This document shows, piece by piece, positions 1 through 12,425 of a stretch of 64,000 nucleotides of DNA. The position numbers and the translations under genes are program-made. Origin of the DNA: Capitella teleta (lineage: Eukaryota > Annelida > Polychaeta > Capitellidae); contig KB296162.1 in assembly GCA_000328365.1 (NCBI GenBank), positions 91,438-155,437 on the forward strand, given 5' to 3'. Positions within the stretch are counted from its first letter, which is position 1. Every line of letters begins with the position of its first letter. The notes beneath the pieces were generated by a model. That model saw only the letters and a program-made list of their open reading frames with translations. It was not told the DNA's origin and searched no databases.

Positions 1-589
1 GGAGCCGGCTTCACGGGTTCCGCAGGAGAGCTTGGGGAGAGAGGAGATTGCGGGGAAACTGGGGAGTTGGGAGCAGAATCCCTGATGCTGCCGCTGAGCG
101 TGTCCAAACAGAGGTTTTTGTGAGACGCAACGAGCAGCTCAAAGTCTGATCCAAATGTTTGCAGCGCATCCACAACAAGAAGACTGTGCACTGAGAAGCT
201 GACGGAGGTGTCGTGAGGTCTACGGGTGAAGTTAGCACGTACGCCTGACACCTGTAGCTCCGCAATGCTCCGTCCTGTCAGAAATAAATATCACGTGATG
301 GAAAGAAAAGAAAAACACCAGACTGTGTACCTCTGCTTTGGAATTGCAGAGAAACTTGGTTGATGATGAATTGCGTGAGCAGCAAGCGTGACTCCGCGAT
401 GCTTTGCTTAGTGCGCTGCACCTCCGGCTCCGAGAGGCTACTGAGGCTCTTGTTGTACGCGGAATACATGCTTTGGTAAACGCCTTCAGACTTTGCTTGT
501 CGCACATCTTCGGTGCGAGGAGGAGGGGGAGTGGGGGAAGAGTGAGCTGAGCTCCCGATCAGTTTAGCGCAATTCCTCAGCGCTTGAAT
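1..589 (-). CDS. VPS13-like lipid-transfer protein, two internal exons (partial)
   Basis: Two minus-strand exons are visible: 589-331 and 274 to the window edge. The first follows an acceptor (..TTTCAG) and ends at a GTACAC donor in phase 1. The second begins after ..CTGACAG and completes the codon, so the reading frame runs through. The joined protein includes SIAELQVSGV, then SVHSLLVVDALQTFGSDF and ELLVASHK, followed by a Ser/Pro-rich run. I recognise this as a stretch of the very large VPS13 family (most like VPS13D), which transfers lipids between membranes at organelle contact sites. The family assignment is from memory of the conserved stretch and not from a search. The rest of the gene must lie off the left edge (3') and possibly upstream on the minus strand, inside the prickle intron, where I found no further exons. 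Confidence 0.5.
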
Positions 590-659
590 CTGAAATGGAA
601 TGTTAAACACAATCTCTAACTCATATCTGAACTTCAATTTTGATTTTTGTTACTTGCAG

Positions 660-3600
660 GAAAGTTTGCCGCCATTGTCGGTGCAGCAGGGACAGTCACG
701 AGGCATGCGCTATGACCGGCCTTGACCCTTTAATGGACCGTAGCCATGGCAACACCATGAACAAGTTACTGCACGACTTACACTCTAGGAATTCGACCTC
801 TGATGACGACAGCGGCTGTGCTCTGGAGGAGTACACCTGGGTGCCTCCCGGTCTCACTCCCGTTCAGGTAGGCAGACCTTCCACCTTCCCTTTCAGGTCG
901 TTAGCCAACCAAGAAGCAAAGCTACACCTTGTCGCAAAAACCTCCTTCTCGCCGCTAGCGCCGCCTCTAATGGAACAATCTGTCATTGTCGGTATCAAGG
1001 TTTAGCTTTCTGAAACACTTGAGCGACGAAGTAAATTGGATGAGCTCATGATATTCTGCGATCGATCGTCGACTAATTCGATTTCTGCGCTTCTAAAGTG
1101 CCTTGATTTTCGCTGACGTTAGCACAAAGCACCACGCGCTTGTCCTTTAAAACAACACGAAGATCAATTGATTACACGGGTGTCGATTTCATTTGCGATC
1201 CCGCCTAGCTCGCCCCTCGTCATGACCCGGATGGTCTATAGCCGAGTTGTCTTAGAAGCGTAGCGTGCGCGGATAGCATTCATAACTGAGTCGGAAATGG
1301 TTGGACTTGAACACGGAATCGTTTGTGAGTTTCCATGTGTCCATGTCGTTATTTTGGGGGACAAAAGGTGGAGTTGTTGGCCGTTGAAGGTCGTCCATCA
1401 ATCGCTTTGCGAAACAAGGCCGTGATTGGAAGCCAGTGGAACGTGCTAATACTCGCCATAAAAGTCGGCTATTGTCCCGTTCTCCTAATTAAAGTGCTCA
1501 TCGCCGCGACATTTCGCTGATTAGCCAGGCTAACTGTTACTGGGGTCCCCCTCTGTTTAGTTCAAGGCTGGCTCCCCAGGTGGCGCTACCATACGGCATT
1601 GGAATGCAATCTGTCGGTCGGGGTGGCTCTCATGAATCTTTCATGCTGCTAATGATGCTAGTTGTCTATCTCGCGGCTGCAAGGAATATCTCTATGGCCG
1701 GTCACACTTGTTTGATCCTTGTTGCGTTTGTCTTCCCAAATGAAATGTTTGTGCGAATACGAGGCTCTTTTCGTTACGTCTCTAGACGATCAGCGCCCGT
1801 CTGTTTGATCTGCGCAAGTGCTCTGGGCAACCGGAAGTCTGACCGGAAGCGATTGTAATGGAGTAGCTCTGGTTGCGTTCGTCCGGATTCAGCGACTTTT
1901 CTATCCCCTTTTTTTTTTTTTTTTTTTTTTCTCCTGAGGTGAACTCTCTGCAAGAGCGGTTCTGCTTGATGAAATCATTGATTAGCTATCAATGAGGATC
2001 TTTCGTGTGTAGATCAATTTTCTATTCCCATCATTCATTGCTTGTCGTTGTTTTCATTTCGAAGCCAGCATGCAATCTGTTACAACAATAACTTCACTGA
2101 CACGAAGCACAATTTTTTTTTTTCGAGAGGGAGATCTGTGCGTAAACTCTGCTATCAGCGCAACCTCGGAGAGTTTATCCGTCTTTATTTTTACCACCCA
2201 TGAAGACTGAAGTCCTTGCCAGGGACAGCGTTCCCCTGATCCAGCCTACTTTAACCGTAATGAACGTTCTTCCCTCTTTATGCCTCGTCTCCCAAGTCAC
2301 CCAGGGACGTTTAACTGCGTCGCTCGACGCGCTACAAAATAGCGACTGCATCGCTCGCCTTTTTGCCGCCAATCTGCTGTGGCTTCATTTCGCATATCTC
2401 TCATTCCGCGCACGCCTCGTGGCTGACGTGTGGCTTGAATATCCTTTTAAGTAAGATGAAAATATTTCCTCGCCAAGGATCATCATCCGCTTGAGTGTTC
2501 TTCAGGCCGCGATCATCTCGTCTCGCGGGAATGCAGCGTCACTTCCAAGAATGGCCGTTGGTGGCGCTGTATTTTTCAATTAGTCACGTGGTTTCCAAGC
2601 GCGGGAAAAATGTGTCCCTGGCGATTTCGCGCCATGCCCTCTTTCATATCATTCAGACTTGGACTTAATTTGCAGTTTTATTCGCTCGTAAACATGATGT
2701 TGTGACGGGCTGGCATAAAAAATACATGCCTTTCTAAACGCTAATTTGTCGCTGCGCTGCTTTTTATGTCTTTCTGTTGCTGCTAATTGAGTCGTTTGCT
2801 GTCGAGTTTTTACTGCCCGATGCATCATTATTTTATTTAAATTAACGCTACTCCTGGCTTTACCCGTCTGGGGTAGCTTTTACGAAGAGGTCATGCCGTG
2901 CGCTCACTCTCACGGGAGCCTCCGAAATTGTCCATCAGCGATTGATCTAAATAATAAACACACGCATGATGCAATATCCCATCTTTTATCGCTCGTTGTG
3001 CATTTCTCTCGTTGTTCTTTGTTTACCTTAGCAACGCAAAAAGAAAGGGCGCGAAACAAGGGCTGTAATCTCTGGATATATCGGTGCCAGTGACCTAAAT
3101 GCGCGTTAGAGCGTTTATTCATATGTTCTCAGCCGATAAGAGAACTGGGATATTTCGCTGGAGGCAGGCGCTCAGCTTATCTTTCTTCGCGTTCCTCTGC
3201 CGGTGCGTGTTGGCTATCGCTGCTACCGTAGTGAGTACGTCTGCCGCCCCTGGGCAACTCGCGCGCGCTCTCTGCATGCGGACGCATTGAATGCTAATCT
3301 GCGATGGTGCTGTGCCAATTCTATTCATTCGTCTGATGAATAGATGATGAGCGCAGACGCCTTGGGCTCTCTCTCATGGCGATACCATTTCTTAAAACAA
3401 CTTCTGAAAGTGAAGAAAACATTTCGTTGCTTACTTTCTTGCATAATATTTACTTTGTTTAGACAGTACGAACACTCGAGGCTGAGAAATTGTTCCGTCC
3501 GTCGTTATGATCAACAACCGTTGAAAGTTCGATTCATAACGTTGTCAGTGCGTTATGATCACCTCGGAGACCGAAGCAAATAAAGAACGTTATGATTTCC

Positions 3601-6600
3601 TATGAAGAAAGGTGCGTTATGATTACACGCGATCTCGTAGCCGAGGCATGCGCATTGATTGATACCTTGCGGCGAATTAAAACCTATTTACCGTTGAATA
3701 GCGACTATTAAGACGCCTATTGTGTCGGCAATGACCAGAGCCTTAAATCTCCTTTTAATGGCATTAGCGCCGCGTCCGTCTTCCAATCCAATTAGATCCG
3801 CTTTTTCTCTCTTCGGTATTTCTCACTCTCTCCATTTAACGAATATTGATTCTGAACGGAGACGTTAGTGTTGGATATACATGTTTGATCTGAAGTGTGC
3901 GTGTGAAATTGCTTCGTTTGTGAATTGTTACATTTGGAAAGCAATGCCGGATGTTACGTCATGTCGGAGGAGGGTCACGTTTTCCCGGGATCGGCAGGTT
4001 TGCGTGTTTAGCTTCTTCCCCGATCCGGCTTCCTATTTATGCTGCTTGTAAATCACAATGGACGCTGCTGGGGGTTCAATCACAAGTTTGAAGTATCTTA
4101 GCGATGACATTTTGTGCAAATGAAGTTCATGCTCCCGTGAGATGTCGCCTAAGCGATCCCAATAGCGCCAATTCCGACTCTTTGAGCAACAGAAACACGG
4201 ATTAGCGCAGTCGCCTGAATGATTTGATGCCTGGGAAGGTTCAGGTCCCGGGTTCGAGACCGGTCGGGCCACGAGGCGTCATGAATTACGATCGATTGTG
4301 GGTGTTCTACTGGTGACTCTGCAGTGCTACCCGGCTTCGAAACAAAGCTGTGAATGACTGCCCACGGTAGCATTCAGGATAGAGACCCCTTTGGCAGCTG
4401 GGATCTATCGAAAATAGTATCCCCTCGGTCCCGGGTTCCAGATCTGGCGCCCATACATGTTGGAGCCGTGAAGCCGCGTATCTGTCGGCATGTATGCAGC
4501 CAGTACACGCAACAAAGCACAATTAGACTGCTGCCCTGTTATATATAGCTATCGCGCAAACACTTTAGCATAAAGCCATGAATCGATATGGCGTTCTCAA
4601 GGGTGGCGATTGAATGTTCAGTGGTTTAAAGTTGCTTTCTCGGCCAGGATAGTTTCGACTTCATAGCGTATTATTGTGCTATTATGAGAGTAATTCATCT
4701 TTTAAATTCCACAACTGAATCCCCTTTGATCATTACCGATTACGAATTTTAATAGAAGTTACTTTACTTTGGTTTAATCAACTTTAAGTAAATTAATCAC
4801 GGCTGGTATAATCTTTTATCACCAGAGCACGTGTCGTTCTCGTGACGTCACAGTATGCAAATGACCCTCGTCATATTACGTAATGACACAGCGCTGGATT
4901 ACATCATGCGTGCCTTTTGCCTGTTAATCGTCGCGCAACACAAGCATTGCTGTCTGATCTCTGATTCGCTGGCACAATGCAAATAGTCGCAATGCAGCCG
5001 GGAATTGCTCAAAACAAATGCACCGCTTCAAAATCCGGGATTAGCAGACAGTAGTTCTGGACTAACCCACCAGGCGTCGATACCTGTGACGTCAATATCA
5101 AGCGAGCCATAAAAGGAAGCACGCGAGCTTTGTACTTCTCTGTGCGTATGTCAGCGCTCGACCCCAAGACCAGCCGACATTAAGTACTTACAAAGTACTG
5201 CAAGTGGTACTGTAAGTAGTACCAGCACAGTAATATAGCACCAGCAGGTATTCTAAGTAGCTATATAACGGAGCCGGTGACATGATCTAGAAGTACTCAA
5301 CGGAATGCTTTCAAATCGGCGCTTTTGGAGTACTTGAAAAGTGAAATGAGAGCGGCATGTTGCAACCGTCGGCGATTTCCTTTGATCTTTACGCTTGTAA
5401 ATAGGAATCACGACGAAGCGGATCAATAAAAACCTCTCTTTGTTCGATCGAGATATTTCGATATTCTACCCGAACGGCTGATTGTGTTGAGGCGGTTAAT
5501 TAATAAGCAATGTTACGTTGTAATACTTTTTATACTTTGCTTAGAATTCAATGTAATTCAATGTATATATATATACACCGCCAGTTACAACATGTAATTT
5601 TATTATTGATTCAATTTTAATTCGCTTCCGTTGGAGGTGATAAATTGATAAATGGTGGTCTCACTTTGATGTTAATTTCCGCTCTTTTTCACTTTGCCGT
5701 CGTTTAAGCATCAAAACCATTAATCCTAAACTTGAAACTACTTATTCTCTTCCCCCGAATAAAAGATAAAAATCACATCAAGTAGGAAATATTATCTAAG
5801 AACTTCCCTCTCGACCAAAATAAAAGGAAATCCGGGAATCCGAAGCAAATTGAATCCACGTGAATGCAAGTGATGTTATCTGCTCGGCCTGTGGTCTTGT
5901 TTATGTCAAGTGCGAATGGATCCAAACGGATTGCCTCCCCTGTGGCGGCATTTTCCTTTGATCTTTCGTTCGAGAGATCTCGGTGAGATTACGGCTCAGT
6001 TGTGTTTGAATCTCGGCCCAGAAGTGGACGGTTGGTCATTGTTCGTTCGGATGACCACTGACTGGACAATCGTGGCTGTTTGCTGAATGTTATTTGCCTC
6101 AGAGCAGACCGCTCTTAAAAGCGCCGCCATCACTGAGCCTCACTGCAGTCTCGCTTTCGACTCGCAGCGCCAGACATGAATTTCTCCACCCGACGCGGCT
6201 CCGATTCAAAGTTCGCAGTTGAGCCGCTTTGACCTGAACCTCTTGTGTTGCGTGTATTGGGATACGACTGTGTTTTTGAACTAACGGGACATGACAGTAG
6301 CGTGGGATGAAACTGGACTCCCATAAAACCGACAAGAATGGCGAGAACGGTACTAATTCCCGGATTACGAACGCTACATCCCGGAATAACATAACCCGGA
6401 ACGGAATAACTCAAAACGGAGTTGCATCTGAGTGTGGAAGCAAGCAGTCTGGTGGATATGCGACACTTCCCAATCGCCGCCTCCTCTTCGGAGGCTGCAG
6501 TTCCCTTTCCATGCATAATCTCAACGCATCAACTCATTCGGATACTTTAGCGGCATTATGTCAACAAAACCCGCCTGATCCGAAATTCAGTTCTCTTCCC

Positions 6601-9600
6601 CGATCCGTGAAACAGCCGGATGTCCCTAGATTGAAGGGCGCTACGGCGAAGATTGTGGTGGGGTCGGTTGAGAAGTGGATAGCCAGGGGCTTCAGGCGGA
6701 TTACTGCGCCACAGGTAATAAAAGCAGATCCAGGTATAGAACAAAATAGTCCGCGAAACTCGACCCGAATTCAATCCATGAACGCAGGGAGATCAACGAG
6801 GAATTGTAAGAAAATATAAGGCTTGAAAAGTTCTAATCATCTGGGCCAATATTTACGGAATCGATAACTCATCAAACATATTTTCTTTCTACAAAGCGAG
6901 GTTATGCAATCATTTGACGTATTATGCATTTGGTAAACAATAAGCACAAGAATTATGAAAACAGTTTGGCAGCAGTCGTGTATTACTGGGCGGCATTTCT
7001 ATAGCTTCATCATAATAACTCAGCCTTGACCACAACATGGCTCTGGGGCAACATGTGTTTAACATCAATTAACAATTTAACGTCGTGTTGTACAATGAGA
7101 GTATTGTTCGCGGCAGCTAGCGGCCATTTTGTTTGTGGAAACTTTCGTTCTTCTTTTCTCTATTCTCTTTTTTTTTTTCGGTTTGAAAAGTTTTGAAAGT
7201 TTCTCAACTGACTTCCGGTGTTGCATTTGAGTAATCAAGCCCTTCAACTGCCTCTTAGAAAAAAAGAAGTTAACAAACCCTCAAAAAAACACGTGTGGAC
7301 AATATCCCATGACCTTATGAACTGACCTATATAGAAAGCACGTGACAGTTTAATGGCTGCATGAGTCGATTTGAAATGTCGGCTGTCTCGAATTTCGCAG
7401 TTTCTGACAAGTCAACTTGCACTTTTAACATTTTATTAATCGTGAATTATTCGCGACCCCGTGTAACACATCAAGTTGATCACAAGTGAATATCCGTCTT
7501 ATTCATCGCTATAATTTAACAATCCTTTTAAATGGAAGTAATTAAATTGTCGAGATGTCTTCAATTCAGATGAAGTCATTTTCGCTCTCCTTCTCAGGCC
7601 ATTGGACGCAAATCGCCTGATGACGCAAGCGTGTCAGTTGGTCTCTCAATTCTCGGGAGAAGTTTTAATCTAAGTTTAAAGGCTATCATTAAAGTGGCAA
7701 AGTCTCACTTGTTGTTACATGATAAGTACCACGGGTGTCAAGTACTGATTTATAATACCCGCAATACTCTCCAAGGGACTCGTATCTTCTGCAACGTGTT
7801 TTTCGACACCTAAATTTCCGCATAAATCATCGATAGAACTCATCTGATAAACACATTATGCACCAGGCGTCTCCACAAAACCTTTTAACGTGCCTTGTAT
7901 CAGATGATCATTTCACATTGTAAGCACATAAAGAAAAAATTGAAGCATTTTTTCTCAGCTTTAGAAATGTTACAGCGATCGTGTTGAGTTCTGTTGATGC
8001 ATTTTCGGATTTTGCTATCAATCGCTATAATTTTCACACGATGTCAGCTTGACTTTATTGAAATTTGCAGCTACAAAATAGAGACTTTGTGCACTGATCT
8101 ACACGCTATCAGCTCACTGATGGTATCAAATGTGGTTAACATAATCGTATATGCATAGTTGCCAATCCTATCAAGTTTTATCAGATAAAGCTGATAAGTC
8201 GCTAAACATTGGCTCGAATGCGAATCAATCCATGTACTAATGTGATGAGGTTGACTGCGCCTGAAAAGGCCGAAGTTCCCCGAAGCCATTCGGGTGATTT
8301 CGTGATTGAGGTCGACGCACGCTCTTCGCCGATTGATCTCGTGATCGACGTCATTCATCACCGTCGCATTGATGCGTTGTCATGGCAACCACAGAGACGG
8401 ACTTTAGAATTTATGGTTTTTTTTCGTTTCCTATAATAACAATAAAACAGATGCGATTTACATGTCGCTATCAATGAATAAATCTAAATTGCTCTCAGCT
8501 GTAGAATCAACAACATCTGTTTGTCATGCGATTTCTTTTCAATTTCCATCTTGTTGTCTTTGCATAGCTTTGATTCTTGAAAATATTTAAATACTTTGAA
8601 TTCTAAAGAGAATCTATATTTCCTTTTGAATGGAGCTGGTTGATCGCTCCTTTCAGGTACGTACGATTACGTAATACTTACCTGAATTTCTCATCGCAGG
8701 TGCATCAGTACATGAGTTCATTACCGGAAGAAAAAGTTCCGTACATCAACAGCGCCGGTGAGAAGTACCGCATTCGGCAACTGCTGCAGCAACTGCCCCC
8801 TCACGACAACGAAGTGCGCTACTGCAATGGACTCAGCGACGAAGAGAAGAAAGAACTGCGACTGTTCTCCGCCAGGAGGAAAAGAGAAGCGTTGGGCAGG
8901 GGCAGTGTGCGCCCCCTCGCGGCCGAAGGGGTCATCAATTGCCACCAGGTAAGCATCGCTGTTCTTCTCTTGCTTCATTGCTTCCAACGCTGAGTGTACT
9001 TGGTCAGTACTCTGCGCATGCGCGTGCTCAAGTACTTTTATTCAAACTGATAACCGATCGACGCTATGTCTATTTACGTGTGCGTGACAGCTGTGGACTT
9101 GGTATGGGTCACTTGAGTGAGTCATATGTTATGTCAGAATCACTGTCAGATGTATCTACAACATTCGATTCAAATGATAAATACTATAAATACAGAATCA
9201 CACCTCATAGATATTGCGTTATGACAACACCAGAGGTCATGACGCTATTGTATCTTATACATTTAATACTTTCTCTAGTATTTCACGGTATGTCCCCGTT
9301 TTCGCGTGTTCAATTTCGTCCTTTTTCTTTGCCCAGTGCCAAGACCTGATCAAGGCAGGCGACATGTCGATCTTCGCATCCCGCGCTGGAGCGAACGTCT
9401 CGTGGCATCCGGGTTGCTTCGTGTGCAGCATGTGCAAGGAGCTGCTGGTCGACCTCATCTACTTCTTCCGAGATGGACGCGTGTTCTGCGGTCGACATCA
9501 CGCAGAAACACTCAAGCCGAGATGCGCTGCTTGTGACGAGGTAATGCATTCGTTGTAGTCTCAGAATTTTGTTTCATGAATAAATTAATTGCAGATTATT

Positions 9601-11424
9601 TTCTCTGACGAATGCACGGAGGCTGAAGGCCGCAGCTGGCACATGAAGCACTTCACTTGCTACGAATGCGACGCTAATTTAGGCGGAGAGCGTTACATCA
9701 TGCGCGAGGGCAGGCCGTACTGTTGCACGTGCTTCGAGGGCATGTACGCAGAGTACTGCGATTCATGTGGAGAGCACATCGGAGTGGACCAGGGTCAGAT
9801 GACGCACGATGTCCTGCACTGGCATGCCTCGGACACGTGCTTCTCCTGCAAGGCCTGCCACCGGTCACTGTTGGGTCAGCCGTTCTTGCCCAAGAAGGGC
9901 GCCATCTTCTGCTCGCTGGACTGCAGCAAGAGTTCCGTTGAAGATGACCGGTTGAGTGACCGCGGTTCGCAGGGCTCAGATCCTCAGTTCCAGATGGCGA
10001 ACGAGGTTTGCGTACGAGCGTCGATTGCGTCAGACGCCATGTCGACGTCGAACGGTCACACCACCGATGACCCCATGATGACCAAGCAGGCGTCCATCAC
10101 GTCCAACCTGAACGGTCATCTGGCCAGTTGTGACCAGTTGTCCGAATCGTTGACTGACCACATGAAAGCGGAGAAGGTTGCGTGTCAAGAGGAGAGTGCG
10201 TCCACTCCCCCTGAACCCCAGCGACGCCACAACTTCCCCCCGCCCCCCTCCACCCACGAGGAAGAGGACCCCAAGAACTGCGCCATTCGCCCCACCGACT
10301 ACATGCTGAAGCCAAGTCCTGAGCCGAGCAGAGCCGCCGCTCAGCCGACGTACTCAGCCGCTCACATCTACGCGCCAGTCGCAGTGAAAGCCGAGTCACT
10401 GACGCACAATCCCTACACGTCGGGCCATATCATCGCAAATGGAACGGTGCTGGCTGATCCTGGCTACCACACCCAGGAAATGCCTCCCCCGCTCGCTCCC
10501 CCTCCTCCATCGCATGAGCCTCCTGTCCTCGGGAGGCAGTCTGAGGACCGTGCGTCCTCCATAGCGTCCTCGGGGCGTAGTCGTCGCAAGTCGACTGGTG
10601 CAACTTCGTCCGAGAAGAACTTGACTGTGCACTTCGAGCGACAGCAGGGCAGCGCAGTGGGCGGGCCCATGCAGGTCACGTGGAGCCACGTCGACCCTCG
10701 TAGCCAACTGGTCAAAGTGGAGGCGGTGCCCATGATGCCAGGCTCCGACGCCGGCAGGGTTCAAGGTCGACGCCAGCAGCCTCCAGTGCACAGAGGTCAG
10801 CGGCCGAGCGGATACTCTTCAGACGGGGGACGGGTGCGTCACCAGCGACCGAGCGGATACTCGTCCGAAGGGGGGCGCCACTATAGGCCAGAGGAGCCCA
10901 GAGAAATGAGCTACCAGCATCTGTCGCACAGCCCTGGAGGCAACCGACATCGGCAGCGCCAAAGTCCAGAGAAGATGAACCCGATTTCGCGCCCTGCGAA
11001 GCCTCGCCTCGGGGTGCAGCCCGGGGGAAGGGCATCTCGCTCCGTTCTCCCCCGCAGCATCAGCGGCACAGCGTCCAACACCGATGTCTATTTCTCGGAC
11101 ACTGGCGGTCACAGCAGACGTGGCGGTCACTACAGACCACGTGACCCTCATCTGCAGCCGAGACCGGAGTTTGTTGAGGAGGTCGTTGACCGCTTCCTGA
11201 CCCTGCGTGGTGACCATGGTGACGATCATGGTGATGACTGCTCGACGTGTTCGTCGTCCAGTGATTCGGACTTTGACTATTACCTGGACAGACCCCGCGT
11301 GACTTACGTTGGCGATTACAGCATGCAGTCTCCTCCTCCTCCTGCTTCGGGACCGGGGCGATACCCCACTGCAGGGGGCCGCAAACACTCGCACAAGAAG
11401 AGCAAGCATTGCATCATCTCCTGA
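660..11424 (+). CDS. prickle: Prickle, PET-LIM planar cell polarity protein
   Basis: Coding exons are 660-867, 8700-8948, 9337-9540 and 9595-11424, all with GT..AG borders and matching phases. Counting from the in-frame ATG at 712 gives about 812 residues. The first exon holds [14 protein letters not shown] and WVPPGL, the usual lead into the PET domain. Exon 2 carries the PET core ([19 protein letters not shown]). Exons 3 and 4 carry three LIM domains (zinc-binding Cys/His sets such as CAACDE and CDSCGEHIG). A long Ser/Pro/Arg-rich tail follows, ending in CIIS, a CaaX prenylation box. Prickle acts at the plasma membrane with Vangl in planar cell polarity. Before the ATG the open frame encodes [11 protein letters not shown], which resembles the Cys-rich N-terminus of Prickle/Testin proteins, so a further upstream exon is likely. 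The 3' UTR runs to about 12050 (AATAAA near 12017). Confidence 0.95.
3502..3625 (+). repeat. Cluster of GCGTTATGAT motifs
   Basis: Four direct copies of CGTTATGAT occur at about 3503, 3551, 3588 and 3615, with an inverted CATAACG at 3535. Two copies are the full GTGCGTTATGAT (3548-3559 and 3612-3623). Spacing is irregular (about 27-48 bp). The same word recurs in introns of other genes in the window. Confidence 0.7.
4185..4490 (+). mobile_element. Old, diverged tRNA-derived SINE copy
   Basis: The left part has an A-box-like GGATTAGCGCAGTCGCCTG and a B-box GGTTCGAGACC. It is followed by the same body blocks as younger copies elsewhere (GGTGACTCTGCAGTGCTACC, CGGTCCCGGGTTCCAGATC, GGCGCCCATA). 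Many substitutions relative to the copies at 20642, 51071 and 55756 make this the oldest copy seen. No target duplication could be read. Confidence 0.65.
4843..4884. promoter_or_regulatory. CRE, octamer and bZIP-like palindrome cluster
   Basis: Within 42 bp there is a perfect CRE (TGACGTCA, 4843-4850), a POU octamer (ATGCAAAT, 4855-4862) and the palindrome ATTACGTAAT (4875-4884), a PAR/C-EBP-type bZIP site. The cluster is inside the first prickle intron, so an enhancer is a reasonable guess. There is no functional evidence. Confidence 0.35.
5087..5116 (+). promoter_or_regulatory. CRE plus TATA-like promoter candidate
   Basis: A perfect TGACGTCA (5087-5094) is followed 15 bp later by ATAAAAG (5110-5116), a spacing typical of compact promoters. 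It could drive the alternative prickle exon at 6307 or a non-coding transcript. Just downstream (5182-5227) several AGTACT/GTACTT words form an imperfect hairpin. Confidence 0.3.
6307..6714 (+). CDS. Candidate alternative first coding exon of prickle
   Basis: An ATG-initiated open frame of 136 codons sits in the large prickle intron on the same strand. It ends in CAG followed by a GTAATA donor, exactly in phase 0. The prickle PET exon at 8700 also starts in phase 0, so the two could be joined directly and would replace the normal first coding exon. The peptide is rich in Asn, Ser and Thr, with the stretch [12 protein letters not shown] just before the junction. Drosophila prickle is known to use alternative first exons spliced to a shared PET-LIM body (pk, sple). 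A CRE plus TATA-like sequence lies about 1.2 kb upstream (5087-5116). I do not recognise the peptide; a chance ORF remains possible. Confidence 0.4.
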
Positions 11425-12425
11425 ATCTCGTCGTCTGTTTGATCTCGAATAACTTTGTACCTCTGAAATTGACAAATTGAAACAAAGCATGTGTTCTTTC
11501 GTCGGGAGCCCTAGTCAGGTTGTGAAAGAAAGGAGAAAGTTATTTATTAAAAATTAAAATTATTAATTAATTGCATGTATTTGTCCTGTTTATATGCATA
11601 TTGATGGCCTTTCTGCTGCTATGCAATTGTCATAGCTCGGTGAAATGAAATTTAAATTCTTTTTTTTAGCTGTTTTTATTGTGCATTCATTCATTCAGGA
11701 AAAAAAAGTAATTTTAAAATTTCGAAATTTTATGTGATTTTTTTTTTATCCTCGTGTCTCCTGAGAATCTCGTTTTAATGTCATTGTGTATTCTGATGTA
11801 ATGGGCACTTTCATTGTCCATTACATTAATTGACAGTGTCCATTTCAGTTTTTATTTCCTGCAGACGAAGTGATCCTGTTGAACTCATCACCAAAGACTA
11901 ACTTGATGACGTCACATTTGTTGATTTTTTTCATTTTTTTCCCCATTTTTTTTTTTTTTTCAGAACCTCGATAAGTGTGTGTTGAATTTGTCCTAACAGT
12001 TTTTTTTTGCGTCATCGAATAAAAGACCAAAAAAAAAAAAAAAACTTTTTGTAAATAAAAACAATATTATTTATGGAAATTTGTTTGCTTCTTTCGTTCC
12101 CAACATTTATAAGTGTGAGTTTGGGTAAGAAAGAGTTGACGAAGGCTGGAATTTTATCTATATTAACATTTCCCAGAAAAAGGGCCGGATATCTGACACA
12201 AATAAACCAATTTATGTATTCTTTATAATAATTACGTAATGATTCATCTGGAAATTAAGCACTGCTAGTATGTAAAAAATAATAAATAAATAATAATAAA
12301 AATAAGTAATAAATAAACGAAGGATACACTTGTCAAATTCCAGTAATATGCATAAATATACATCCGACGCCATGAGCCAGGAAGGAAAATCGCGTTCGGT
12401 AATTATGACGTAATATTTATTGATG

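Larger units (their letters stand above)
868..8699 (+). other. Large first intron of prickle
   Basis: This 7.8-kb intron contains the decayed SINE at 4185-4490, a cluster of GCGTTATG-type motifs at 3502-3625, CRE/octamer/bZIP-like sites at 4843-4884, a CRE/TATA pair at 5087-5116 and the candidate alternative exon at 6307-6714. Other ORFs in it look like chance. Poly-T tracts lie at 1908-1930 and 7170-7178. Confidence 0.6.

Noticed and set aside
10396-11490. Long minus-strand ORFs opposite the prickle tail
   Set aside because: They are shadows of the GC-rich last exon, without start context or domains.
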